Of a stretch of DNA of 64,000 nt, positions 19,903 to 31,532 are shown piece after piece. Source of the DNA: Nyssa sinensis. Its lineage: Eukaryota > Streptophyta > Magnoliopsida > Cornales > Nyssaceae. A program made the translations under genes and the position numbers. Location: the NCBI GenBank assembly GCA_008638375.1, contig CM018032.1, positions 55,039,882 through 55,103,881 on the forward strand. The letters are read 5' to 3'. Each line of letters begins with the position of its first letter. The stretch's first letter is position 1. The notes beneath the pieces were generated by a model. The model was not told the origin of the DNA, ran no database searches, and saw only the letters and a program-made list of their open reading frames with translations.

Positions 19903-21993
19903 TTATCTAGGTTTTGTCGGAGGCACTGAGGATAGAGGTATCACGCCTTCAAGAACTTCATCCTGGTTTGGTAGTTCTGGAGAAGTTGATCGGGATTCCT
20001 CTACCTCCGCTTCATCCTAATCTAGAGATATCCAGATTTGGTTACAAACGTTGAAATCCTTTTTAAGCAAAGATGGTAACCAGAATCCGAAAGCTCTTTC
20101 CCCATAGACTTTAGGATATCTATCATGCCTGCTTTGGTAGCTTCCTTTGTGGCCACCCTGACTTCTTCAATCTTCTTTATCTCGAATGCTTCTATTTCCT
20201 TAAACTTACTCTGTAATTCAGTTAAACTGTTGTTCAGTTTTGTTCTCTGAATTATCAAGGACTCTGTGCCTTGCTTCGCCATTATAAGTTCCTTATTGAG
20301 TTCTTCACACTTCGCCTCAGAAGCTTTGACCTTAGCTCGGGATACCTTCGAGCTCGGAATGGGCAGCCTTCAGCGCCGTTTGGGCAGTTTGAATATCTAA
20401 CTGGGCAGTCGAGAGTACTACTTTAGTGGCCTTCAACTCTGATTGAGTTGTCGTCAGCTCGAAACGAGCTATCTTCAATTCTTCTTTGAGGCCACTGATC
20501 TGCTGGATTTGATCGTCACGATCCATCAGGATGCCCGTTGCTCGAAGACCCTACAAACAGAAGGAAGAAAATTAAAAATAATATGTAAATGATAAAGGAT
20601 GAAAAAACAAATATAAAGGTTTTTACCCTGGTATAACCCAACATGAGGTCGCTAAGAATTCGCCTTGAGCTTTGGCCAGGAAACCCAGGTGGGAGAAGCC
20701 GCCTTTCAAAGCCAACTTCATTGCCTCTGTTCCCTGAAGAGGCCTCAGACGGATGCATCGGAACCACGCTGGTACCCTCTTGCCTGTCCGGCTGTTGTGA
20801 AGGGGCAGATTTCCTTGCCTCTACCGTCTCGGTAGGCTGTGGAACCTCGGTAGAGACTGGGACATCCTCAGTCCATAAAGGCTCGGTGGTCGTCCTAACG
20901 TCGGTATTCCGGATCTTCAGTAGGTCTGGGTACCTCGTCAGGAGTCGAAGCAGAAGGACGGGAGGCTTCCCTATTAGCTCAAGATATAACCCCTCCTCTT
21001 CTTTTTTGCCGGTGGAGCTGCAGGGGCAACAGAGGGACCCCTAGCCTTCGCCTTTCTGGGAGGAGGGGCGCAAGTAGACAAAATGTTTTTCTTGATCACT
21101 GCAGCCTCCTCCTTGGTTAAACCCGCATCCATCAGGTTCCGAGGTGAAAGAATTTGATAATGTGGTCGAAGAACAGGTCTTAACAGGAGCCGATACCGTT
21201 CTTCAATATCAGGAGTGAAATCAGCTCTTTTCCACTTTCTTCTATCTACAAAACCACATATCAAGCAAATCATTAGTTCAATCAGTTAAAAGTAGGAAAA
21301 AGCTTAAAAATCATAACCTCTGAATACTCACCCTTTGGGCCAAAGTGTCGAGGAAAAAGACTCATATGGCCTTCATAATCTTCTCTCTCCCAACCTCCTC
21401 TAACTAAGAAGTACCATTTCTTCCACGTTTTGTTGGAAGAGGAGTACCGGATGTCAGAGGTCTAAACCTCTGATCAAAGCAGGTATAATATAGTTCCTCT
21501 GCACTCAGATGTTTCATTTCTATCTGACTACGAATAAGGTCTAGATCTACATGGACCTCATTTAAATGACCTAAAACGATAAAGGCTAGGAGCTGCCTCC
21601 AACTATTTACATTGAGTTCGGCGGGACATATATTATACCAAGTGAAAAATTCTATAAGGAGGGGGTGGAAAAGGAAAGCGGACACCCATCTCAAACCATT
21701 CGAGGTAAGCACAGATCTCCCCCCTTTTTATATTGGAGTGGTAGATCCGCAGGTTTTGGAACCCTACAGGTTACATTTTTTGAAAATTTAAATTGTTTCA
21801 TAATATTTTTTAAAATCCCCTTCGTTATGGCACTCACTCCCTCTTCTCTAGTGGATACACTCACCTCTCTATCACTAGAATCTAGAATGTCGTTAGAAGA
21901 GGGAGAAGACGAAGCAGTCGAAGATGAAGAAGGACCATCCTCACCGATGGTCTCAGACTCAACTATAATCTCCTCTATGCTTGGATCAGACAT
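19903..21993 (-). pseudogene. Decayed antisense three-exon gene of element 2
   Basis: The plan matches the element 1 antisense gene. Exons: about 21993-21332, 21245-20627, 20550-19903. Introns are 86 bp (donor GTGAGT, acceptor TTGTAG) and 76 bp (acceptor TTTGTAG), nearly the same lengths as in element 1. Exon 1 keeps the NVNSWRQLLAF segment of the gypsy-type transposon domain. Exon 2 is Pro/Ser-rich. Exon 3 encodes a coiled coil and an acidic end. Frameshifts (near 21710 in exon 1 and between 20280 and 20340 in exon 3) and stops (for example in exon 2 near 20975) disable it. Conservation of splice sites, phases and intron lengths shows that the gene is ancestral to both elements. Confidence 0.8.
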
Positions 21994-22220
21994 GATCGCA
22001 AGATAGAAAAGGAAAAAAGAAGAAGATAGAATCGGGAAGAGCAGGATAAAAAAGAAAGAAGAAGAAGGAAAATAGAAATTACCAGTTGAAAAAGAAGAAA
22101 ACTGTCTAGAAATGGAGAAAATCACACGGGTTGCCAGAAATCGCACTCGCCTTTCAGAAACCACGAAACTGTTTGAGATTATTTTAAAAAATGCAAACGA
22201 ATCCCAAACAATCATCCCCA

Positions 22221-22229
22221 CTATTTATA
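22221..22229 (-). promoter_or_regulatory. TATA box for the antisense gene of element 2
   Basis: The minus strand reads TATAAATAG about 230 bp upstream of the ATG at 21993. The position corresponds to the TATA box at 10549-10559 in element 1. Confidence 0.55.
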
Positions 22230-22470
22230 AAAAGATTTATCATTAAATATTTCACACGAAACGATAAAGACATCAGTTAAAATCTCGAAACAAATCAATT
22301 AAAACGACGGCTGTGTTATTAATGACTCCGATTACCAAAGCCACAAAACGCGTGGTAATTATACCACGACGGCTGAGACCCCTCGAAATATGAGTTAACG
22401 ACTGTACACGTCATCCCTCGAAAAAACCCTAAACCAGAGTTCTATCTATATTTACAGAACTAAGGCTTCA

Positions 22471-22478
22471 GGGGGGAG
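22471..22478 (+). other. Polypurine tract of element 2
   Basis: GGGGGGAG followed by TAAC lies directly before the 3' LTR, as in element 1. Confidence 0.75.
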
Positions 22479-22482
22479 TAAC

Positions 22483-23020
22483 TGATACATCATAAAACGT
22501 TCCACTTAATCAAGGTCCAAACACGTGTCTAAAAATTAGCTCTGTTCAGATTCTAAGGAAAGAGGGTATACCGATGTCAACTTCGGTATACCGACCTTAG
22601 AATGATGGAACGATTAGCGACAAAAAGGAATGACGTAAGTCTTATGATGACACTGCTATAGCTTAACAGGCGGTGAGCCCTAGCCCTACAAAAAGGAGAT
22701 ACAGGTTTGGGAGCCGTTTCTATAGCTACACGTGTAAAGGGAGCTATAAGTTGGAAAGTCAAGATGAAATGACATCCACCGCTTGTCAGATAAATTAATG
22801 CTCCGCCATCCTATAAATACCACAAAAGAGGTATGTAAAAGGGATCAGTATCTTAACTAAAATTATTAAGGTCAAGCCTTTGATAAAAAAAAAGGTAGAA
22901 CTTAATTTAACTATCGGAGAGGTTACCACCGGAACCTTTCCCGGTGGCATTTTTGATATCATTTCTTTTCAAGTTCATTCACTACGACGGACAGGTCCTT
23001 GACGAGTCAGAAATTATAGC

Positions 23021-23024
<4 letters not shown>
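22483..23024 (+). repeat. 3' LTR of element 2
   Basis: It starts TGATACATC and ends ATAGCATCA. Against the 5' LTR, about 25 substitutions are seen, all transitions, plus two one-base gaps. An AT microsatellite begins right after it. Confidence 0.95.
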
Positions 23025-23051
<27 letters not shown>

Positions 23052-26000
23052 AAGCCAAGATTTCGCCTTCGATTTTCTATAGCTGTCAGCTTCGTTGGAG
23101 ATTAAGAAAAAGAAATTATTAAATGATCCATACAATGATCATAGCATTTACATTATCATATAACTGAAATGATCAATCTAACCTTGAGCCATGCTCCCAT
23201 GCCTTCTTTGATTGTTTCCAACACGTGAAGAAATTGAAGTTGCCAGAGTCTGATTCGTTCCAGCATGATTGACAGCTGAAGAGTTGGCCCATTTGCCGCT
23301 TCTGTCTTTGTATATTGGAAAATATTCTATGATATGTATATCATAATTGAAATGACATCAAATCAGATCATATCAACAAAATAATTCAAGAAGAGAAGAA
23401 GGATAAATATATTATAAAGATTCTAGCATATATTAACAAAATGCATGCATCATAATTAACTTCGGCACGAGTTACATGTTTTATATGCATATACGTACAT
23501 ATATATATATATATATATATATGAATCTCCGAAATCCCATATTAGAATATGTCTCACATGAAAATGTAATATAGGATATTATTTGGACTTAATGAAATTA
23601 GGTAGTTATTAGCTTTGAAAGAGTTACGCACGGTTACTTAATTAGTGAGATATAATAGGGAGAAGTGTTTTCCTATTTATCTACTTTTATGGGAGAATAG
23701 GATAAGAGTTTGATTTTAAGTAAGAATTGTCCTCTCTCTACCTATATAATTTTAATTCGGGTTTTCCCATAAAATTCTGGTGTAAGAAAAGAAAAGGGGC
23801 TAAGTGAGAGAAATAATTTCTACAAGCTTTCTTCTTTGAAGGTAATTTTATCATGACTGATTCCGGTATGTTATTTATTTACTTTTATTTCTATATAAAA
23901 GATGATTATGTGATTATTATGATAGTTGAAGATTCTTATTTAAATTTAGGTAAATTAAATTTACATCCCAACCTACTGGACCCTTCAATTACAGGGCATA
24001 TCATATAACCGTCCCAACTCTTTGTTATGTTTTTTTTGTTTCCTGGTTAATTGGATTATCCCATCAATTATAACCTTCAGTCACCTAATTTGATTATAAA
24101 ATTTAAATTAAAAATTTGTTATTTTTTAAATACTTATCATTTTAACTCATTACTACTTAAAGTACCTTTGCGATTAACTATCTGATACCTTGATTGTTCA
24201 ATATAAATTCATTAATAAATCAAGTTGGATAATCTGGCCATGTGAACCTCAAACGGGGTGGTCGAGTAAATAGTAGACAATAATTAAGGATATTGTCTTC
24301 TCAAAATTGTCATATCGAAACTCAGTAGATGTCATTTTCTCTTAAGGTCAGTCCATATAGAGCATTGCCCCAACTTTAATTTGGCCCCTGTAGTAGATGG
24401 TGGAATTAATTCCTTAAATTAGTCGATTCCGAAAAATCGGATACAGAATTATAAAAATAAAATAAAATCTGAAATAATAAAGAGGAAAAACAAAATGACA
24501 CATTATAGTTAGAAGAGAGTCAATCTTTATAAATTAGAATTTAAAAAATGTTCACTGCATGAGAAAAATGGCATGTTTAGAGATAATATAGTTATATGGA
24601 ACACAAGGATTAGATCGTTGAGTTACCAACACAAGATTTGTGGATCCCTCCAACACCAAACTCCACTAGTTTCTCATTTGTTTCAGTTATGTAGTCTAGG
24701 AAAAGTTCCAGAACATTGAGCTGTTTAAAACAACAAACGGAAGCTGTTCTTTAGGTGGCAAGATATGATCAAGAAATAAACTACAAGTTTAAAATCTTGA
24801 TCGTGCATCAATGCCACTGGGATGGGAATGCATGAATTTTCTTTAGACCCAAGGTAATTTTTCGTTCAAAAGAGAGAAGTCGTACCGTAAATTTCCCGTG
24901 AATTTTATAAAATACTGAAATCATAAAAATTGTTATAGCATGAAACGAGTTCATAAAATAATTTTTGTTCAAAAGATATATTTTTCTCAAGTTATGATCA
25001 TAGATTTGCTCCACTTGAATCGCTTACTACAACACCCCCCCCCCCCCCAATAACTCAAAAAAATTTGACTGATCTGTAAATTGTTCATCTAAATCCAAAG
25101 TTGTTATCAAAATAAATTTAAAGCAATATAAGATTACTTGTGAAAGTAAATTTATTTTTTTGTATTAATATCATTATGTTATGAATTATCAATTTTACAT
25201 CGAATAATATTAACTTTAGATCCATTATTAAATATGTATCTAATCACAAAACCTAAACTATAAGGCAATCACATGAGAGACAAGATCTTACGTGAGAAAC
25301 CCACGTAGGAAAGAAAACCCATGACAAATTGCAAAAATTCACTAATAAAAAATAACGCAATATAAGTTCACAAAGTTTTTTCTATAAACAACTAACCTGT
25401 CACCACTTATGATCTCTTGATAATCTGTCTGCAGCTTCTCGTTGTACTTTTTCAATTTGAATAACTTTTGAACACTTCAGCATCAACCACGATTCTCGGA
25501 CCCACTCGTCTCAACAATGCACAAGCTTCCAGGGACGGGGCCAAGAATTTTTTAGGAGGGGGGAATTTTTTTCCTAAATGTTTTATCATAAATTTTAAAA
25601 ATAATGAAATAGAAAAAATTAATATTAATTGATCATATTTTTTATAAGTAATTAAATTTATTGATATAAAAGAATTTATCTATTAAACAAAAAATTTAAT
25701 CAAAGAAATAAATTATGCAATACAAAAAAAAGGTAAAACATCAATAAAAGTTTCATTAAGGGGTCAAATTAAAACTAAAATAAGGATAAAATATAAATAA
25801 ATTTAGATTTAGGGCGGCGAGAATATAAACTAAACAACGTATTTGAATTTTTCTTGAAAAGTACAAAAAAAATATAAATAAAAAAATTTGAGTGTAAGTC
25901 TAAGTGAAAATGAATTTGATATGTAGTTGAATAAACCATTGGTGAGACTAAATGCATTTTGCACTCCAATGCATGATATATGAGAGAAAGTCTGTGATTA

Positions 26001-27477
26001 TAAAAAATGTATAATTGAAGTTCATTTAGTTTCACCATAAATCATTAGAGGACTATTTTTAATAATTTCTATTCAAATTTAAATATTGATAATAAATTTA
26101 AATAATTATTGGAAATAGTCCTTAATACCCATATATCCATCGTTTTTTTTTTTTTATAAATGGAGATCATAAAGACTTAATTATAAAAAATTTTGATGCA
26201 TTGTCACAGTAGTTGTTACAGTAATATTGTCACAACAAAAATTGATGCATGTCACCAATTTTTCTCTCTCTAATATTTATAGAAACTCCCAATAATATAA
26301 GTTATTGTGCAATTTTTCTCAGCAACCAAAGATCATGAAAATAAAATTAAGTGTTAGTCACAAATTTAATAAATTGGACTGTGTTTTGGTTTGGCATACT
26401 TTTTTTTTTATATAAGTAAATGGAAAAGGTAGAGCAGCCTGAACAAGAGTTGGTACCTAAAGCAATGGCGGATTCGAAACTGCAAAGAATGGCTTCAAAG
26501 AGAAATTAAACCAGAGAAATTAAAAAATGTAGTGCATGAATATTTATTATGGCAATGGCGGATTAGGGCTTGGTTTGGAGTGAAAAAGAGGGAAGAGGGA
26601 ATGGAATTTGAACTTCAAATAGAAATTAAACCAGAGAGAGATGTTGAGAAGAGTTTTGAGAGGAGGAAAAGAGAGAGACGTTTGGACGAAGGAGAGAGCA
26701 GAGGGGATGAGGGAGACGAGGGAAAGAAACAAAAGTTATATTATCTTGTCTCTGTCACTGTCTCGAGAAGTGCATCAATCATTGCTGCATTATATATACA
26801 TACATATATATATATATATCAATAATGAAGGCATTTTTTAGGGGCCCTTCAATAATACTTTATATGTTGAATGATTTACTTAAAAAAAAAAAAAATTATA
26901 CAGTAATACACATTGTATGATATGATAACAATAACACTTTATTATACGTGTTATGTTTTATTAAAGTAAGATTAAATTTTAACAAAACCAAGTAATTTAC
27001 AGTATTTTATTGAAACCAGACACATAAAATTTATAATAACTTAAAATTGTATTAGAGTTTAACCAAAATTCAAATTCTTAACTCATTATTAAAATAAAAA
27101 ATCTAAATTTCCATTTACAAAAAAAAAAAAAAATTCATCCAAAACTTGAAATTGAATTCTTCTCAAACTAGTAATATTTTTCTTCTCAAATGTAAATAAT
27201 AATTTTTTAAAGTGTTTTTTTTCATCCTAATTGAGCACTTCTACTACAATAAATTTCTTTCTTATTATGTTTTCCATCCATGTATTTATAAAAAAATTAA
27301 TAAGCAAACGTACACATTTTTTTAATAATTAAACTAACATAAATTATTATTGATTAATATTTTTTTGGGAAGGCAATATTTTATTAACAGGCAGTCAAAA
27401 CCCACCACACTTGTAATTGAACAATGGAACAAAAATAACATTCTTTTTGGTAAGTAAAAATAACATTCTTAACACAA

Positions 27478-27525
<48 letters not shown>

Positions 27526-28580
27526 TATACACACGCACATATAATATATACGTAAATAAAAATATTACTAGTTTGACAAAAAATCAAATTATCTTAAATT
27601 TTCTAACACGTCTCATCTCAAAAGAATGCTATAAATGAAAATTTAAATTTTTTATCTTAATTATATAAGTAACCATGGTTAATGAGTTAAGAACTCAAGA
27701 TTCTATTTAAAAAAATGGGTAATCACGTTTGAAAAGAAAAAAAAATTACTAATATGAGAAGAATTCAATCTCTAGTTTCGGTTGAAATTTTTTATTTTAT
27801 ATAAATGAAAACTTAGATTTTTTATTCTAATTACGTAAGTCACCATAATTAATGAGTTAATAATTTTAATTTTGGTTAAATTCTAACACAATTTCAAGTT
27901 ATCTTAAATTTTCTAACATATTACGTCTCAATAGTATGTCATAAAGTACTTTATTTATAGATAAATTGTATAAAATTTAATCTCTATTAAAATAGATTGG
28001 TTATATCACATATGATATAATATTATTAAAAGAGTGAATTACAACGTCACATCACCTATCTTATTAAAAAAAAATTTCAATTAACTGAATTGATAAAAAA
28101 TTATTCAATATAACCACCGCGTTATATTTTTTATCTGGTGTGGAGTCACGATTTTTCACAAACTTCATTATTTATTTTAAATTTTTAGGTATTAATTTTT
28201 CTTATATTTTAAGATTGTTGATAAAATTTGTGTAGATAATAAAATCAATAATGTTAAGTTTAGTTAAAAACTCTATCAAAAATATTTATTTTTATAAGTA
28301 AGCAGTATTATATTTGTCAAATATCATATTATGATGTGATATTTAATAAATATAATACTAACAATTTATTAAAATAAATAATTTTAATAAAATATGAAGA
28401 TAAGATAACATTACTATAATAAGAAAGAGCGACGGTCAGTATAACTTCTCCTGATTGAGACTAATGCTGATGTGGCCATTTCCAAATCACATCAGCTGCC
28501 ACACGAGACATGGGGTGAGTTAGAAAGGTTGTCAAAAACAGTGGTAGATCTAACAATACAGTTAAATAATAATAACTATT
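23025..28580. other. Gene-poor AT-rich region left of the GAD gene
   Basis: No complete gene is recognised. The region contains AT microsatellites (23025-23051, 23500-23521), a C14 tract (25035-25048), a (TA)n(CA)n tract near 27480-27525 and one minus-strand exon-like remnant (24627-24720). Two further stretches (23183-23301 and 25399-25530) have splice-like borders on the minus strand, but I could not assign them. Confidence 0.5.
24627..24720 (-). pseudogene. Isolated exon resembling armadillo repeat-containing protein 7
   Basis: The minus strand encodes LNVLELFLDYITETNEKL and then VEFGVGGI, which I recognise as similar to the ARMC7-like armadillo protein of plants and animals. It is bounded by an acceptor (AAACAG, just above 24720) and a donor (G|GTAAC, at 24626). 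The exon is 94 bp, ending in phase 1. Two residues differ from the motif I expect (HKSC where CNSC is usual). No matching upstream or downstream exon was found nearby, so it is probably a gene fragment. A real gene with very distant exons is less likely. Confidence 0.4.
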
Positions 28581-28626
28581 ATAGTCTGTTACTCCTGTAA
28601 CTGTAACGATGCTCACTCTTCCACTC

Positions 28627-28652
28627 TATAAATAGGCCTCTCGTTATAAATA
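28627..28652 (+). promoter_or_regulatory. Core promoter of the GAD gene (two TATA boxes)
   Basis: TATAAATAG (28627-28635) and TATAAATA (28645-28652) lie 63 and 45 bp before the ATG at 28690. A CT-rich stretch (28673-28686) directly precedes the start. The first box would give a 5' leader of about 30 nt. Confidence 0.6.
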
Positions 28653-28689
28653 CCCTTCTCACCCAAGACCCACTCTCTCTCTCTCCACC

Positions 28690-30463
28690 ATGGTTCTGTC
28701 CAAGACTACATTGGAGACCAACGTCTCCATCCAGTCAACCTTTGCTTCACGATATGTTCGAGCTTCGCTTCCCAGGTAATCCAATCTAATCTTGGTTTAC
28801 GTCGCTGTTCTCAATTTTTTTTTTGGGTATGAAGAGAACTCTGTGACTGATTTTCCATTACGATAAACTCTCCACCCCTACAAGATTTCCATTATTTGGT
28901 CTATACCTTGGGTTCGCTCTTCTCAATATTAATATATGTAACTATTTTTCTTTTTTTTGGGTTTCTTGATAACTGTATTAGATCTACCAATATCTAATGA
29001 AAAGGTGATGTTTCAGGTTTAAAATGCCAGAAAATTCAATACCAAAGGAAGCAGCGTACCAAATCATCAACGACGAGCTAATGTTGGACGGCAACCCCAG
29101 GCTGAACCTGGCGTCGTTCGTCACCAGCTGGATGGAACCAGAGTGCGATAAACTCATCATGACTGCCATTAACAAGAACTATGTTGACATGGAAGAGTAC
29201 CCTGTCACCACCGAGCTACATGCAAGTCCTTCCCTCTCTCTCTCTCTCTCTCTCTCTGTCTGTCTCTCTTACACTAACTTATTTCACGTGATTGGCATGA
29301 CCATTTTTTTTATTTTAATATTTTGTTAGTGAGTAATGTTTGGTTGCGTATGTGTTTATACACGTATTTGAGACATATACTCACATGGATTTGTTGTTTA
29401 GTGTCATGATGCTGGCAAAGACGGAGCTAGCTGCCTCCCCTCAAAATTTAAGAAGAAGAAGTTTATATGTAAAATTTTGATTTTTTTCCAATTCAGTTTA
29501 TTCTAAAATTTTGGATGAATCCAATTTTAATCCATCTTTCTTCAATTTTTATCTCAAAATTTTTATTTTATTTTTTCATTTCTCATATCAAAATTTTCGC
29601 CCACTTTAAAATCTTAGCCAAATCCAAAATGTTCTCAATACAAATCGTTGGATGAGGGATACTACACCTTTGTGAATATATATGCATAAATATGTGTAAT
29701 GAATCACTACTCTTATTATATTTATAAAATCATAGAGACTATTACACAATCTCATGAAATAACTTTTACTCTCTTACACATACTATACATAGTAAAAGAA
29801 AATTTATAATAAGAAAAATAATTGATACACCTATTTGGTTTATCGGATGATGGGTCAGTAATTTTTTTTATAATTAATAAATATATTTGATCCTTTTATT
29901 TTTATTTTAAAAAGAAATTATAATAAATAATATTATTCAATAAATCAATCTAGTATACCTACCATTACCCTTATAATAAAGATACAATGACTCATAATAA
30001 CCATTCTAGATCAGACAATGACTAAGTAGGAGAAACAGAGGCCCAAGAAAAATTGAATCATCATGCAAATTGTTTAGAACAACGCCTTTTTTTTTTCTAT
30101 TTCTTTTTTTTGGCATTTTAGGATAGATTTCTAGGACAGATGGCTAGAACATGTGAGTAACAAGGTCTACATATAACAATTATTTTATGAACCCATCATA
30201 TTCATGTTACGATCTTTATAATTTTAACGATACAGTATCTCATGTGAATTTTATGAAATACTAAATTATATATGTCGCCACACAATGTGACGAGTTTATG
30301 AAATAATTTCTTGTTGGTGGTATCATGTTTCATATTTAGTGTTCATATATTGTGGACCATTTATATCTCACATATACCAAAAGGTGGTAATATATAATTA
30401 TTCTATTCAACACTATCATTTTATCCGGTCATTCAAACATGACATATGTGATTTTATAACAAA

Positions 30464-30497
<34 letters not shown>

Positions 30498-31492
30498 CAA
30501 TATGATATTGCTTGCCCCCCTCTCTCGGCTCTTTTACTGGTAGATAATCCCCAATAATCGTTTTCTTATTGTTAGAAAATCTAGTTCACATTCTTCCTTC
30601 TTTCCTCCAACAAATTAATTAGATAAAAAAATGTATATATAAAGTCAATTATATTTCAATCTTCAACTCTAAAAGGGTTTAAAGCTTATGGGAATCCATC
30701 AAACACAGAACAAAAGAGATCAAGTTCTCTTATTCTTTCCAATTATAAACCAGGTTCTTCAAATTTAAATCGTCTTGACCACAAATTTTCTACCAATGTA
30801 GTCAAAGGGACTTTTGAATTTCACCCAAAAAATTCTTAAAATAATTTTTTCAATCCAAAAAGTTTATGATATATATATATATATATATATTTTATTTAAA
30901 ATACTCAAATAAAAAATTTTAATACAAAAAACTTTAATTGTTAACTTCATCTTAACACCAATAAAAGATATTATTGATTAGACCAAAATAACCTTTAATA
31001 TAAATTTTAAAAAATACTAAATAATAAATACAATAATTTCTTCAATAAAAAAAACATAATATTTTTTATTTATCTAGAATGCCTAAAAAATAAATTTTTA
31101 CTTTATAAAATGTTATGATTTTTTGGGATTGAAATTTTTATTTTATATATTTTTTAGTATTTTTTTTAAAAATATATCTTCAATATCATTTTAGTATAAT
31201 CAGTAATATTTTTTAACAAAGTTAATATTGAAGTTAATAATTGGACTTTTTTATATTAAATTTTTTTTTTAGACTTTTTAGATAGAAAAAATATATCATA
31301 TATTTTTTGGATTGAAAATTTTATTTTAGGAACTTTTTAGTATTTTTTTCAAAATTTTATAAATATATTATAATTTTATATTCACTATGATTTTTACATC
31401 GCACAAATTCTTAGAATCAAAAATACTAATATTTAAATAATTAAAAAAAAAAGTAATTACAGAAATCATAATAGAGGCTTTCATCATAAGAC

Positions 31493-31532
<40 letters not shown>

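Larger units (their letters stand above)
13265..23024 (+). mobile_element. Decayed Ty3/gypsy LTR retrotransposon, Tat lineage (element 2)
   Basis: This 9,760-bp element has 544- and 542-bp LTRs and target duplication CTATA (13260-13264 and 23025-23029). The layout equals element 1: primer-binding site, gag-protease, TAG CAA TTA, pol, hairpin repeats, antisense three-exon gene, polypurine tract. The LTRs differ at about 25 positions, all transitions, plus two single-base gaps. The coding regions contain many stops and frameshifts and have lost the YIDD motif. It belongs to the same lineage as element 1 but to a different family, since the LTRs are not alike overall. Confidence 0.95.

Noticed and set aside
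23521..24010. Possible solo LTR right of the AT microsatellite
   Set aside because: A TATA-like box and transcribed-leader look are present, but I could not find paired TG/CA ends or a target duplication.
30460..30500. Phased AT tracts as possible origins or matrix-attachment sites
   Set aside because: More than a dozen similar (AT)n tracts occur across 23-55 kb and vary between the duplicated copies. They look like ordinary microsatellites.
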